The notes: generated by a model not told the origin, from the sequence alone. Shown: positions 52,672 to 61,906, numbered from the stretch's first letter. The stretch: DNA of 64,000 nucleotides from BPGX01 sp035405785 (GCA_035405785.1 DAONJS010000011.1:27573-91572); one strand, 5' to 3'. Translations and numbers: made by a program.

Positions 52672-53334
52672 ATGATTCAAAAAACTTTATTTTTAGACAT
52701 TGAAACAGTCCCAGTAAAATACCACTATTCAGAACTTAATGAAAGAGAAAAAAAATTGTGGGATTCTAAATGGAAATATAATCCTGAAATACAACCAGAA
52801 GAACAATATAAAAAAGCAGGTATTTATGCAGAATTTGCAAAGGTTATTTGCATAGGTCTTGGTTATGTTGATAATACTGGCAATATACGACTTAAAACAA
52901 TTGTTAATGACGATGAGGTAGCGTTGTTGAATGAATTTAATGATGCATTGTATAAATTTTACAAACATGTTTTTACAACATACAATGCAGAATATAATCT
53001 ATGTGCTCACAATGGAAGAGAATTTGACTTTCCTTTTTTATGTCGCAGAATGATTATCAATAATATACCAGTTCCAGATGTATTAAAATCAGGTAGAAGA
53101 GATATATTAATGGATACAATGGATATGTGGAAATTTGGTGATTACAAAAATTACACATCATTAGATTTGCTGGCTTATGTATTTGGCATTGATTCACCAA
53201 AAGATGAAATTGATGGTAGTATGGTTGCAAAAGTATATTATGAGGATAAAAATCTTAATGCAATAGCAGAGTATTGTAAAAAAGATGTAGAGACATTGAT
53301 TAAAGTGTATAAAAGATTAAATGGTATTCAGTGA
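52672..53334 (+). CDS. DnaQ-like 3'-5' exonuclease (PolB-associated type)
   Basis: 220 residues from the ATG at 52672; a TTG at 52642 would overlap the previous gene. Exo I motif FLDIETVP (Asp and Glu), Exo II HNGREFDFPFLCRRM, and Exo III near EYCKKDVETLIKVY, so all the metal-binding acids of the DEDD family are present. Similar proteins are described as predicted 3'-5' exonucleases related to the PolB proofreading domain. Substrate, RNA or DNA, unknown. The 3' end overlaps the convergent deacetylase gene by 18 bases. Confidence 0.88.
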   Translation: MIQKTLFLDIETVPVKYHYSELNEREKKLWDSKWKYNPEIQPEEQYKKAGIYAEFAKVICIGLGYVDNTGNIRLKTIVNDDEVALLNEFNDALYKFYKHVFTTYNAEYNLCAHNGREFDFPFLCRRMIINNIPVPDVLKSGRRDILMDTMDMWKFGDYKNYTSLDLLAYVFGIDSPKDEIDGSMVAKVYYEDKNLNAIAEYCKKDVETLIKVYKRLNGIQ

Positions 53335-54642
53335 AGGTGTAGTAAAAACTTTCCTCCATTCAACAGCATCATTATTAAATAACGGACACAATGTAATCTC
53401 GTGAAAGAGCGGAATAAAATAGCCGCCAAGTGATTTAATCTTTTCACGAATATTCTCTATGTTTTTAATCGCAGCAGTAATATCAGTTTTTTGATAATTA
53501 AAATACGCTCCATCCATTACTGAAAAAGGAATCATCAACAAGTTCGTGGCTCGTTCTTTTTCAAAATCATAATAATAAAAAGGAAATGTAGTGCCAGATC
53601 TAAAACCAGCAGAAGAAGCAAACCCCATTGTAAAATCATATTGAATGCCTATAGATAACAATAATTTTGGTGTAGTAGCAATATCCGTTCTCAAATAGTG
53701 TTGTCGTGATGAAATAATTTTTTTATCAATGATATTTTCTAAAAGTTTTTTTTCTGATTGAATGATTTCCTGAGAACACATTGAATAATAAGATGGGTGT
53801 AATCCTATATGTGCAAATGTTGAAAGTTGTTTTATTACACGAGTAACTTCTTTGCTTGATAATTCTGCGGCTCTGTCAAATTTTGTATTACTTCTGCATA
53901 AAACAAAAAATATAATGGGCGTATTTTGAGATAAATTTTCAATAAAAGAATATACCTCTTCAAAAGGATCATTTTTTTTATTTGATAACACATTAATTCT
54001 TTCTTTTAGTAAAATTAATTCACCTTTCAGTAAATGTTTAAGTAAAGCACCAATGCTGCGGAATGCTGATTTGCCTTTGAATGCAAGGATATTGTCTAAA
54101 TCAAAAGTAAAAATTTCTTTGTAAAAATAATTTGTTTCAAAAGAAGGAAATTGATTTTTAATAAAAGATTTAAATAAAAAAATTTGTTCATCTAAAAATG
54201 GAGAATGTATTTGAGAATAAAATTGACCGCTTTGGGCTTCAAATCTTTGATGGATATCAGGAGAAAAATTTTTTTGCCATTCTTCATATCTTGATATGTG
54301 ATAGAATATAACAGAAAAAATATCTTCTGAATAATGCGTAGATAAAGGAGAGTCAAAATTTGGTTGATAGTGTTTATCAATACCTTTTGAAAAAAGGAAT
54401 TGAGAAGGATAGATATTAATTGCATTTTCAAGATATTTCGAAGAATAATTGATTTTTAATTTATCAGAATTTTGAAATTCAGAAATTTCATTAGTGAGAA
54501 TATAATTTTTTTGCCAAACATTTTTGATTAAAAAATCTAATGTATAAACTAATCTATTAGATAAAAACTCTGTATATACAATAATTTCAGGGGTAGCAGA
54601 GCAATTATTTAAAAATAATTTTGATAAATCAGGTGGATTCAA
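53317..54642 (-). CDS. Polysaccharide deacetylase-family protein
   Basis: 441 residues. The N-terminal 150 residues, with THYSEDIFSVIFYHISRYEEWQK, resemble the domain preceding NodB-like deacetylases in Bacteroidota. The C-terminal half has FTFDLDNILAFKGKSAFRSIG (the first Asp motif), FAHIGLHPSY (the zinc-type His), and a late GGYFIPLFHEITL. NodB-type enzymes remove acetyl groups from surface polysaccharides or peptidoglycan. There is no signal peptide, so it may act in the cytoplasm on precursors. Confidence 0.75.
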   Translation of the reverse strand: MNPPDLSKLFLNNCSATPEIIVYTEFLSNRLVYTLDFLIKNVWQKNYILTNEISEFQNSDKLKINYSSKYLENAINIYPSQFLFSKGIDKHYQPNFDSPLSTHYSEDIFSVIFYHISRYEEWQKNFSPDIHQRFEAQSGQFYSQIHSPFLDEQIFLFKSFIKNQFPSFETNYFYKEIFTFDLDNILAFKGKSAFRSIGALLKHLLKGELILLKERINVLSNKKNDPFEEVYSFIENLSQNTPIIFFVLCRSNTKFDRAAELSSKEVTRVIKQLSTFAHIGLHPSYYSMCSQEIIQSEKKLLENIIDKKIISSRQHYLRTDIATTPKLLLSIGIQYDFTMGFASSAGFRSGTTFPFYYYDFEKERATNLLMIPFSVMDGAYFNYQKTDITAAIKNIENIREKIKSLGGYFIPLFHEITLCPLFNNDAVEWRKVFTTPSLNTI

Positions 54643-54657
54643 TGTTTTTAAATTTGA

Positions 54658-55119
54658 TCAATTTGATTGATAGGCCTTTTTGTTTTTACGCATTTGTTTT
54701 TTGGCCAATCTTTTTTGTCGTCTTAATTCTTTTTTATCTTGTTTGGCCATTTTTGCAGAAGGCAACTCACTTTTTTTCTTTTTTAAGTAAGGGTTAAAGG
54801 GTTCGCTATTAAATCTTTCTTTATGTCTCCACTTCTTCCATATTTTTGGTTTTCTGTTTCCATTTACCATTTCATCATTTTGTGCATAAGTTTTAGACAG
54901 AGACATAAAAGTCATTATCACAACAGCAATAATTATCTTAATAAATTTATTAATAATCAGGTTTAATTTAAACCGCAAAGTCGCAAAGCACGCAAAGAAA
55001 TTTTTATGCTCAGATCTGCACAAATTTTCATAAGGTATTAAACAAAACTTTGCGTCTCTGCGTCTCAGCGGTAAATAATTGAAGTAATGTCTGAACAAAA
55101 TCAAAAATTTTAATGGCAT
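54658..55119 (-). CDS. Small basic secreted protein; 5' end overrun by a hairpin repeat
   Basis: The frame from ATG 55119 gives 153 residues, but codons 17-50 are encoded by hairpin repeat D and look random. The likely true protein starts with the hydrophobic segment NKFIKIIIAVVIMTFMSLSKTYA (about residues 57-79), a signal peptide cleaved before QNDEMVNG. No ATG precedes that segment except the distant 55119; rare starts or the ATG at 54915 are the alternatives. The mature part is Lys/Arg-rich (KELRRQKRLAKKQMRKNKKA). The repeat may have replaced the original start. Function unknown. Confidence 0.5.
   Translation of the reverse strand: MPLKFLILFRHYFNYLPLRRRDAKFCLIPYENLCRSEHKNFFACFATLRFKLNLIINKFIKIIIAVVIMTFMSLSKTYAQNDEMVNGNRKPKIWKKWRHKERFNSEPFNPYLKKKKSELPSAKMAKQDKKELRRQKRLAKKQMRKNKKAYQSN
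54971..55072. repeat. Hairpin repeat, CGCAAAG type (copy D)
   Basis: Left arm AACCGCAAAG, TCGCAAAG, CACGCAAAG (54971-54998); right arm ACTTTGCGTC, TCTGCGTC, TCAGCGGT (55047-55072). Same design as copies A-C. Confidence 0.78.
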
Positions 55120-55196
55120 AGTTTGGAGTAAGTATTTTATTAAGATATTTTTAATGTATGAATGGAGAGTTGAATTTAAATTGTTTTATGGATGTA

Positions 55197-55976
55197 TTAT
55201 CTTGATTTGAATTTTGAAAAATAGTCATCAATTTCTTTTCTAAGTGTTATACCAGCATTTTCAAAACAAATTAATAAATCTTCATAAGCTCCATCGCCAC
55301 CTAAAAAATCCCAAAATTCTTTTCCAACTAAAAGTTCATTTTTATCATCAAGCATACCTTTGATAGTCCACCTTTCATAAGGTTGAGGTTCATAAGGATT
55401 GTAAGGAATTGCAATCAGTGAATTAACATTTGCAGCAGGGTTTTGTGTAAGAGCAATGCCAATCCATTCAAGCAGGGTTCTCTTAAAATCTTTGAAATTA
55501 CTGATATTGGGTTTTACGGTTTTAAGGTCAAAGAAAAATTGTTCTCCATTTGAGTTTTCAACAAATAAATCAACTTTCACCACTTTCATTTTATTTATTT
55601 TACTTTCTGACAAAGCCGCTTTTCTTATTAACTCTGTTTCTTTTTGTTTGTTAGGTAAATTACCATTTGTAAGGTCATTCATTATTGCTTGAATAATATT
55701 TTGACAACTCTCTTTTATTTCATTACCAATAACAAATTGTTTCTCAACTCTTTTAAATTTTTCTTTTGCAAGAGCAACAGCAACTGGCTCAAAAATTGAA
55801 GTTCCAAAAGTAGTGTTTAAGGATTGAATAAAGGAATATAAAGCCATTCTGTCTTTGCCAAGCAGTCGGTAGTGAAATGGCATATTGTTACTTTCCGGAT
55901 TGTAGTTTTGAAATTTTTTTCTTACACAATAGATGATTATCTCTTCAATATTTTTTTTTTGATTTTCGTTTAGCAT
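55197..55976 (-). CDS. TdeIII-family type II restriction endonuclease
   Basis: 259 residues. Features recalled from the TdeIII family include FHYRLLGKDRMALYSFIQSLNTTFGTSIFE at the N-terminus and WTIKGMLDDKNELLVGKEFWDFLGG near the end. A PD-(D/E)XK-like core is visible: KVDLFVEN ... FFFDLKTVKPN, with D-x-K. It should cut unmethylated DNA. It is the last gene of a three-gene operon with an AIPR protein (7-base gap) and a DNA methyltransferase. The recognition site cannot be read from the sequence. Confidence 0.82.
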   Translation of the reverse strand: MLNENQKKNIEEIIIYCVRKKFQNYNPESNNMPFHYRLLGKDRMALYSFIQSLNTTFGTSIFEPVAVALAKEKFKRVEKQFVIGNEIKESCQNIIQAIMNDLTNGNLPNKQKETELIRKAALSESKINKMKVVKVDLFVENSNGEQFFFDLKTVKPNISNFKDFKRTLLEWIGIALTQNPAANVNSLIAIPYNPYEPQPYERWTIKGMLDDKNELLVGKEFWDFLGGDGAYEDLLICFENAGITLRKEIDDYFSKFKSR

Positions 55977-55983
55977 AATTTTA

Positions 55984-57714
55984 TTATTCAGAGTTCAAGT
56001 ATTCCGTAATGAGTTTTATATAGTCTTGAGTTATTGGATTGGAATAAGCTGCTTTGGGTCGATCATATTCCGTTTTTTTAAAAATTTCAATTGCAAGTTT
56101 AATGGTTTCTTCAAAAAATAAATTATCTCTCACATTTTTAAGTATTTTTTCATAACTACTTTCACGTCCTCTTTCTGATTTTATTGAATATTGTTTTGGA
56201 TATAATAAAAAATCTTCTTGAAACTTCAAGTCCTCAACCAAGTATCTAAAACCCATAAAAATATGGTAACGAAATTTATTAAATTCACTGTAAAAATTGG
56301 TTTCATCTTTTGATAATAAGTATTCCCACTTTTTACTAATCAAACCGGCGATATAATATGGCAAAGGGTCATGATTTCTCTGAAAAAACTTACTTTTAAA
56401 ATTCATTATAACTTTACCAATATTCCCTGAAACCAAATGAGGAATATCAAAAAATATTGCCATAAAACTTTTTATTTGCTCCTTAATATCTATAACTTGA
56501 GATCTAGATAAATCGCTATATTGATTAGTTCTTCTTTCATAGTAAATATTATCATTTTGAGATTTATAAAAATCTTCTAATTTTTTTTGAAATTGTGTTA
56601 TTGCGAATAGCTGTTCCTCTGTAAAGCTTGATTGACTATTTGTCGATAATATAATTTGATCTCTTAATTCCTCATTCTTAGTTATTACAACTTTTAAAGG
56701 AATTAAAACATTATCAATTTCATTAATATTTCTACACTCGAATAAAACATTTGATGTTTGACAACCATTAACAATCTGATAGTTTTCAAGAATTAGAGTA
56801 TTCCCTTTTCCTCTATTAACTTCAGCTACAACTGTAATTCCATTATTAAGCAGAGAAAACTCACTAAACTTTCTATTTTCTAATGTTTCCTTTATTTTTT
56901 TATTAATAGGATTATCAAATCCTAAAAAATCTCTTAAATTTTCATTAAATAAACTCTTTATCTTTTCCTGCTCTTTATCCATTATTAATTTTTTAAACTC
57001 AGAAAAGGGTAAAAAACCAATGTACGCTTCATCAATGTTAGGAATAGATGATAGAGATATTTTATTTTCAAATTTGAATTCAGTCCTTAACGGACTTATT
57101 GCCTTCTTATGTTTGGCTAATAATGTTTCTTTATCTATTAATAAGATTTCAATAGAATTAAATAAACCATAATTTATTAAAGATGTTTTTTTTATTTTAA
57201 TAGTATCATCAATTGTTTTTTTATTTTCCTGGTTAATACCTAAACATACATAATAACAGAATAGATTAATTTCTCTAACATTTCCGATTTTATCTTTTAT
57301 TCCTTTTAATATTTCTCTTGATACATCAAATTCTGAAATATTATACATTGGGTTATCATTAAAAAAATCAATAACAACATCTAAAAAGTTTGCTATTTCT
57401 TTATCTTCGAATCCTCCTGATGTTTTTGACTGAATAGCATATACATTCACATAAAGCGACTGATTCTCAAAGCTTTCAATTTCATCACTATTAGTAATTA
57501 ACCTATCGTTTATTGAGAAAGCCAATGTGTCAACTCCTTTGGCCTTTCCCGTAGAAATTAAATTTAAGTCGTTTTTGTCAATATTATTATTAAATTCCTG
57601 AGCAAGAATTGTATAAGCGGAAAAATACTCAAATTTTTCTGATTCAGATAAATGATCATTTATACCAAACTTTTTAACAAAGTTATTCAAATATGATTTT
57701 ACAATGCTATCCAT
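55984..57714 (-). CDS. AIPR (abortive phage infection) family protein
   Basis: 576 residues. The AIPR core is clear: FSLLNNGITVVAEV-like (SEFSLLNNGITVVAEV), ENYQIVNGCQTSNVLFE, LIPLKVVITKNEELRDQIILSTNSQSSF and YYERRTNQY. AIPR proteins were first named from an abortive-infection plasmid system in Lactococcus and are found in phage-defence loci; the biochemical activity is not settled. It lies between the restriction enzyme and the methyltransferase with gaps of 7 and 8 bases, so all three are one operon. Confidence 0.88.
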   Translation of the reverse strand: MDSIVKSYLNNFVKKFGINDHLSESEKFEYFSAYTILAQEFNNNIDKNDLNLISTGKAKGVDTLAFSINDRLITNSDEIESFENQSLYVNVYAIQSKTSGGFEDKEIANFLDVVIDFFNDNPMYNISEFDVSREILKGIKDKIGNVREINLFCYYVCLGINQENKKTIDDTIKIKKTSLINYGLFNSIEILLIDKETLLAKHKKAISPLRTEFKFENKISLSSIPNIDEAYIGFLPFSEFKKLIMDKEQEKIKSLFNENLRDFLGFDNPINKKIKETLENRKFSEFSLLNNGITVVAEVNRGKGNTLILENYQIVNGCQTSNVLFECRNINEIDNVLIPLKVVITKNEELRDQIILSTNSQSSFTEEQLFAITQFQKKLEDFYKSQNDNIYYERRTNQYSDLSRSQVIDIKEQIKSFMAIFFDIPHLVSGNIGKVIMNFKSKFFQRNHDPLPYYIAGLISKKWEYLLSKDETNFYSEFNKFRYHIFMGFRYLVEDLKFQEDFLLYPKQYSIKSERGRESSYEKILKNVRDNLFFEETIKLAIEIFKKTEYDRPKAAYSNPITQDYIKLITEYLNSE

Positions 57715-57722
57715 AATTATAA

Positions 57723-59324
57723 TTATTTTTCCTTTAAATGAAATATTATTTCAGCATAAGCTCCTTTATCTTTTTCTGTTCTGTTAAGTACGGGTCTTTT
57801 ATATTGATTCACAATTTTCATACCCGCTTTTTCTGCAATACTTGGATAAAGATTAAATTTATCATTGGCTACAAGAAAAACATCATAATCTTCAACAAGA
57901 TAATGTTTGCAATTTTTTAAAACTTCGCTAATGCCTTCTATATAACTTAATTGTGCTTCACGCCCTTGACCTTTATACAACGGACCTATTTCCAATTCAT
58001 CATGTCTCTTAAATCCAAATAAATCGTAAGCATAAGCATGTTGTTCATGATAATCAATTAGGCCAACATAAGGGGGTGATGAAAAAACACCTCTGATTTT
58101 TTGTTTTTGAATAAGCGATGCAAACTCTGGATTGATTTTACGAATTTCTTTTATTATATCAATAGTTCGGCTATCTCCTGTTAAACACAAATGATATGTG
58201 TTTTTTCTCAGTTTGTCAAATTCTAAAATACGGTTTATAGTGTCTTTTGAGTAGGTGTTCCACCATTTCAATATTGAAAATAATGGTTTGCAAATTTTAC
58301 CATGCTTTGAACAGTAGTATGTTGTGGTAACAGGTTCTATTAAAGTGGCTAAATCTGAATGAGTAGTTGCTCTGCAACTTCTAATAGTTCTGCTTAATAT
58401 AATGCTAATTAAATTTTTTGTTTTTGTATTTTTTATCTTACTAATTTCTTTACGTACAAATTCAATCTCATCACGAATATGTTGAGAATACCATTTGTCT
58501 AAAAATGTCTCTTCTTTTTCCTGACGCAATTTAATGTTGTACTTTTGAATTAACTTGTTGTATATTGGTAAAAATTCTTTTTCTTTTAATTGTCCATAAG
58601 TTTTTTCATCTATTTCTTTTTGTTTTACTTTATACTTATATTCAGGAACCGGGAAGTATTTATTATTGAATTTGTTTAATTCTAGTAAAAGTTCTTCTTC
58701 AAATTTAATAGCATTTGAATTGTTTACAAAATTTTTAAGAGCAATGGTTATTCTGTTTAATTCTTTTTTTAAATCATCAATATCATATTTTTCAACTTTA
58801 CAATTTCCAATTAAAGTATTAAATTCAGACACATCAATACCAATAGCGTGAATACCCAATTCACATGCCTGAACCATTGTAGTTCCGCTACCAGAAAAGG
58901 GGTCTAATACTATATCACCAGGTTTGAAATAAACATTTTTTTTAAATTTATCAGTATGATTGTCTAAAAAATACTCCACTAATTGTGGAATAAATTTGCC
59001 TTTATATGGGTGTAATCTGTGAACATGCTTGGTGGTTTCTGCTTCTTTGTATTGTTCAAATGAAAGTGCCCAGTTTAAATCTTCACCTAATTGTTTTTTC
59101 CAAATCTCTTGTTTAGATATTTTTATTTTTTTGTAATATTCAATTAAATCATTTTTAAGAATGAGAGTAGATCCATTATCTCCCATTTTTTTTATTCTCC
59201 CATATTGTATCAAATAAGAGATATTTGAAGGAGTAACTTTTTTACCCAAATAATGCGTTGCCCATTCGCTTGCTTCTTTTATAGATAAATATTCTGATTT
59301 TTTTGTTAGTTCTTTTGTTTCCAT
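57723..59324 (-). CDS. DNA methyltransferase (N4-cytosine/N6-adenine) with N-terminal helix-turn-helix
   Basis: 533 residues. Residues 12-67 look like an excisionase/MerR-type winged helix (LSIKEASEWATHYLGKKVTPSNISYLIQ-like). SAM motif I is DPFSGSGT at 141-148; the catalytic motif SPPY is at 416-419, typical of cytosine-N4 (or adenine-N6) enzymes. The long insert between them (about 180-410) probably holds the target-recognition domain, with a possible metal site YYCSKHGKIC. It would protect DNA against the adjacent TdeIII-type nuclease. The N-terminal domain may let the enzyme regulate its own operon. Confidence 0.9.
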   Translation of the reverse strand: METKELTKKSEYLSIKEASEWATHYLGKKVTPSNISYLIQYGRIKKMGDNGSTLILKNDLIEYYKKIKISKQEIWKKQLGEDLNWALSFEQYKEAETTKHVHRLHPYKGKFIPQLVEYFLDNHTDKFKKNVYFKPGDIVLDPFSGSGTTMVQACELGIHAIGIDVSEFNTLIGNCKVEKYDIDDLKKELNRITIALKNFVNNSNAIKFEEELLLELNKFNNKYFPVPEYKYKVKQKEIDEKTYGQLKEKEFLPIYNKLIQKYNIKLRQEKEETFLDKWYSQHIRDEIEFVRKEISKIKNTKTKNLISIILSRTIRSCRATTHSDLATLIEPVTTTYYCSKHGKICKPLFSILKWWNTYSKDTINRILEFDKLRKNTYHLCLTGDSRTIDIIKEIRKINPEFASLIQKQKIRGVFSSPPYVGLIDYHEQHAYAYDLFGFKRHDELEIGPLYKGQGREAQLSYIEGISEVLKNCKHYLVEDYDVFLVANDKFNLYPSIAEKAGMKIVNQYKRPVLNRTEKDKGAYAEIIFHLKEK

Positions 59325-59379
59325 ATCTTTTGATTATTAGCAATGAGAAAATAATTTTGGGTAATTCAATTTCTTGTTA

Positions 59380-59387
59380 CAAAAATA
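59380..59387 (-). promoter_or_regulatory. -7 promoter element of the methyltransferase-AIPR-nuclease operon
   Basis: CAAAAATA on + reads TATTTTTG on the - strand, 55 bases before the methyltransferase ATG. The leader is longer than for most genes here, leaving room for regulation. Confidence 0.45.
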
Positions 59388-59431
59388 CACACAATTATTT
59401 AAAAATTAAACTTAAATACGAATTGTAAAAA

Positions 59432-60553
59432 TCAAATCAACTTTGCTATCCCCTTCCACAATAAATTTGCACAATTATCCCAATTAAAATCTTTTGCTCG
59501 TTGCTTGCCTTTTTCTATCAATGTAGTAACTAACTCTTTATCAGAATCAATTTTTATCATAGCTTGAGCAATTTCATAGGCGTTGTTAGGATTGACTTTT
59601 AATGCGGCATCGGCTGCTATTTCATTTAAAGATGTGGTGTTTGATGTAATAACAGGCGTGCCTAACTGCATAGCTTCTATAACAGGCACTCCAAATCCTT
59701 CATAATGTGATACTAAAACAAATGCTTTTGCATGTTTCATTAATTGTGTAGTAGCGGCATCATCTAACCTTCCTGTAAATACAATATCGTTTTTATACTT
59801 GCTTGTTTTAATGTGATTTTTTATTTCTTTTTCTCCCCAAAAAAATCTTCCTACAATAATTAGTTTATCATCCTTCTGTGAAATACTTTTATATTCTTCA
59901 AATGCTTTGATAAGTCCTAATACATTTTTTCTTGGATGAATACTGCTTACATATAAAAAATAATCCTTTCCTTCTGAATACTTTGATAAATCAATGCTTT
60001 CAAGGTCTTCATCATGTATTATATTGCTTGCATTATATACCACATCAATTTTTTTCTCTGGATAGTTTAAATACTTTACAATTTCTGATTTGCTGAATTC
60101 TGATACAGTGCCTACTCTGTCAGCATAATGAGAATGTTTTACAAAAAAATAATCATACAATTTTTTTATGCTAAAAGTTAAGTATTCAGGATAAATTAAA
60201 AAATTAATATCGTGAATAACCGCATACTGCTTGTATTTTGCCCGTTTAGATATAAATCCATCTAAAGAAACATATACATTTGGTTTAATTGAATTTAATA
60301 AATTTGGCACTAACCATTCATTCCAATAATAAATCAATAATGGATGACGAGCAGGTGGAGAAAGTATAATAGGCGTAATATTATCTGAAAAAATAAATTC
60401 ATCACTAAACGGTCTGTCAAATAAAAAATAAAAATGTATGTCAGGATGAGATTGTGTAATTCTTTTCATCATTTGATAAGAAAACCATCCTATTCCTTCC
60501 ATTTTATTTGGAATAAGATGGCGAACATTTACGGCAATACTCAATTCACTCAT
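59432..60553 (-). CDS. Glycosyltransferase family 4
   Basis: 373 residues, GT-B fold. N-terminal MEGIGWFSYQMMKRI, then YAVIHDINFLIYPEY and VSEFSKSEIVKYL; the C-terminal half has FLYVSSIHPRKNVLGLIKAFEEY, LIIVGRFFWGEKEI and VSHYEGFGVPVIEAMQLGTPVITSN, the E-x7-E donor-binding region. It probably adds a hexose to a surface glycan. The start overlaps the SCO stop by 4 bases, so they are co-translated, though the functional link is not obvious. Confidence 0.94.
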   Translation of the reverse strand: MSELSIAVNVRHLIPNKMEGIGWFSYQMMKRITQSHPDIHFYFLFDRPFSDEFIFSDNITPIILSPPARHPLLIYYWNEWLVPNLLNSIKPNVYVSLDGFISKRAKYKQYAVIHDINFLIYPEYLTFSIKKLYDYFFVKHSHYADRVGTVSEFSKSEIVKYLNYPEKKIDVVYNASNIIHDEDLESIDLSKYSEGKDYFLYVSSIHPRKNVLGLIKAFEEYKSISQKDDKLIIVGRFFWGEKEIKNHIKTSKYKNDIVFTGRLDDAATTQLMKHAKAFVLVSHYEGFGVPVIEAMQLGTPVITSNTTSLNEIAADAALKVNPNNAYEIAQAMIKIDSDKELVTTLIEKGKQRAKDFNWDNCANLLWKGIAKLI

Positions 60554-61206
60554 TGTTGGTATTCTTTATCTAACAAACGAATATCTTTGATAAGTTGATT
60601 TACTTGCAAACTATCAGTTCCGTCGTAAATTCCTCTGATTCTTTTATCTTTATCAATCAACAAAAATAATTCTGAATGAATAAACAAATCTCCTTCTCCT
60701 TCGGTTTCATCAGCATTTACAAGGTAGTGAAATCTTGCTAAATCATAAATTTGTTTTTTGTCTCCTGTTAGCAAATGCCACTTACCTTTTACAGCACCGT
60801 ACTTATCGCCATAAGTTTTTAATACTTCTGTATTGTCGTGTTCTGGATTAACAGTGTGTGATAAGATTAAAAAATCTTCTTTGCTCAAAAATGTATCCTG
60901 CACTCTTCTTAATTGATGAGACATTTTAGGGCAAATACTTTGACAAGTAGCAAAGAAAAAATCTGCTACATAAATTTTATTTTTAGTTACACTATCTGTA
61001 ATAGTTTCATTGAATTGATTAGTTAATGTAAAACTTCCAATAGTATGATAAATCGTATCAACTTTATCACCAACCTTTGAAATCTTTTTCTCTCCAATTA
61101 CTGGCAGTAACAATTTTTTTTCTTCAATATTTTTGTTTTTTTCTGTAGAGCAAAAAGTGAGTGAAAAAATGCTACTACTAATAATAATTTTAATGAGTGT
61201 TTTCAT
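60550..61206 (-). CDS. SCO1/SenC-family copper chaperone lipoprotein
   Basis: About 218 residues from the ATG at 61206 (a TTG at 61218 would extend by four). A lipoprotein signal ends FSLTFC. The thioredoxin-like domain has FFFATCQSICPKM, the C-x3-C copper site (about Cys88 and Cys92), and the distal His in FIHSELFLLID. SCO proteins deliver copper to the CuA centre of cytochrome c oxidase or act as thiol reductases. It overlaps by 17 bases the end of an SCO-like gene without cysteines. Confidence 0.93.
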   Translation of the reverse strand: MKTLIKIIISSSIFSLTFCSTEKNKNIEEKKLLLPVIGEKKISKVGDKVDTIYHTIGSFTLTNQFNETITDSVTKNKIYVADFFFATCQSICPKMSHQLRRVQDTFLSKEDFLILSHTVNPEHDNTEVLKTYGDKYGAVKGKWHLLTGDKKQIYDLARFHYLVNADETEGEGDLFIHSELFLLIDKDKRIRGIYDGTDSLQVNQLIKDIRLLDKEYQQ

Positions 61207-61852
61207 GCTTCTGTTCAATTTTATTTTTGTTTAAAGTTTCTTTATATCCTTCTTTAATGATTAAATGATTAAATTCCTGAATACTTCTTTTAACTTCGTC
61301 GGCATAACGCCAATCGTAATATCCACGGATATTTCTGTTTTTATCAATCAGTATTGCAAAACTATAATCTACATAATATGGTTTTTGTATAAAAAACTGT
61401 TTCAGTGTTTTATTAAATAAACTGTCTGGTAAGTATAATGACTGCACATTTGGAGAGGATATTTTTAAAGAGTCCTTTAAGTGAAAAACGCTGTCTTTAT
61501 GATGAAAAGGATATACTAAAATGATAGGAATATGAGATATTTTTTCTGGACTAAAATGTTCTGTTGATAAAAATTGATCTATGCGAAATTTATCTTTTAG
61601 ATATTCTGGTTTAATAAAATCAATGATGAAAACTTTATAATGATTTGTATCTAATTCAATTTCTATCAAATCATCTGTATAAAACTTCAAATTTTTTACA
61701 GCATAATAAATGGTGTCTTTACCATTTTCTGCTAATTTTTTAGGACCAAAATAATTTAGTTTTTTAGATTTTATCAAACTTACATCCAACAAAACCCAAA
61801 TGAGTGATGGCAACAAAATAATGATAACAATAATCCAACCTTTATTTTTCAT
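61190..61852 (-). CDS. Membrane-anchored SCO-like paralogue without the copper-binding cysteines
   Basis: About 220 residues from ATG 61852 (a frame-extending ATG at 61873 overlaps the promoter box). One N-terminal membrane helix (GWIIVIIILLPSLIWVLLDV) then a periplasmic domain. The end, YSFAILIDKNRNIRGYYDWRYADEVKRSIQEF, lines up with LLIDKDKRIRGIYDGTDSLQVNQLIKDI in the adjacent SCO protein, and VFIIDFIKPEYL lies where SCO has the C-x3-C loop. No cysteine remains in the mature part. Probably a divergent partner of SCO in oxidase assembly; inference from adjacency and local similarity. Confidence 0.75.
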   Translation of the reverse strand: MKNKGWIIVIIILLPSLIWVLLDVSLIKSKKLNYFGPKKLAENGKDTIYYAVKNLKFYTDDLIEIELDTNHYKVFIIDFIKPEYLKDKFRIDQFLSTEHFSPEKISHIPIILVYPFHHKDSVFHLKDSLKISSPNVQSLYLPDSLFNKTLKQFFIQKPYYVDYSFAILIDKNRNIRGYYDWRYADEVKRSIQEFNHLIIKEGYKETLNKNKIEQKHENTH

Positions 61853-61860
61853 AGCAGGGG

Positions 61861-61868
61861 CAAAAATA
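61861..61868 (-). promoter_or_regulatory. -7 promoter element of the SCO-like operon
   Basis: CAAAAATA on + is TATTTTTG on -, ending 8 bases before the ATG at 61852 and lying inside the longer alternative frame. Confidence 0.5.
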
Positions 61869-61906
61869 CACATTTGAAATTAAGAGGGAATCATTTTAAA
61901 TTTACC

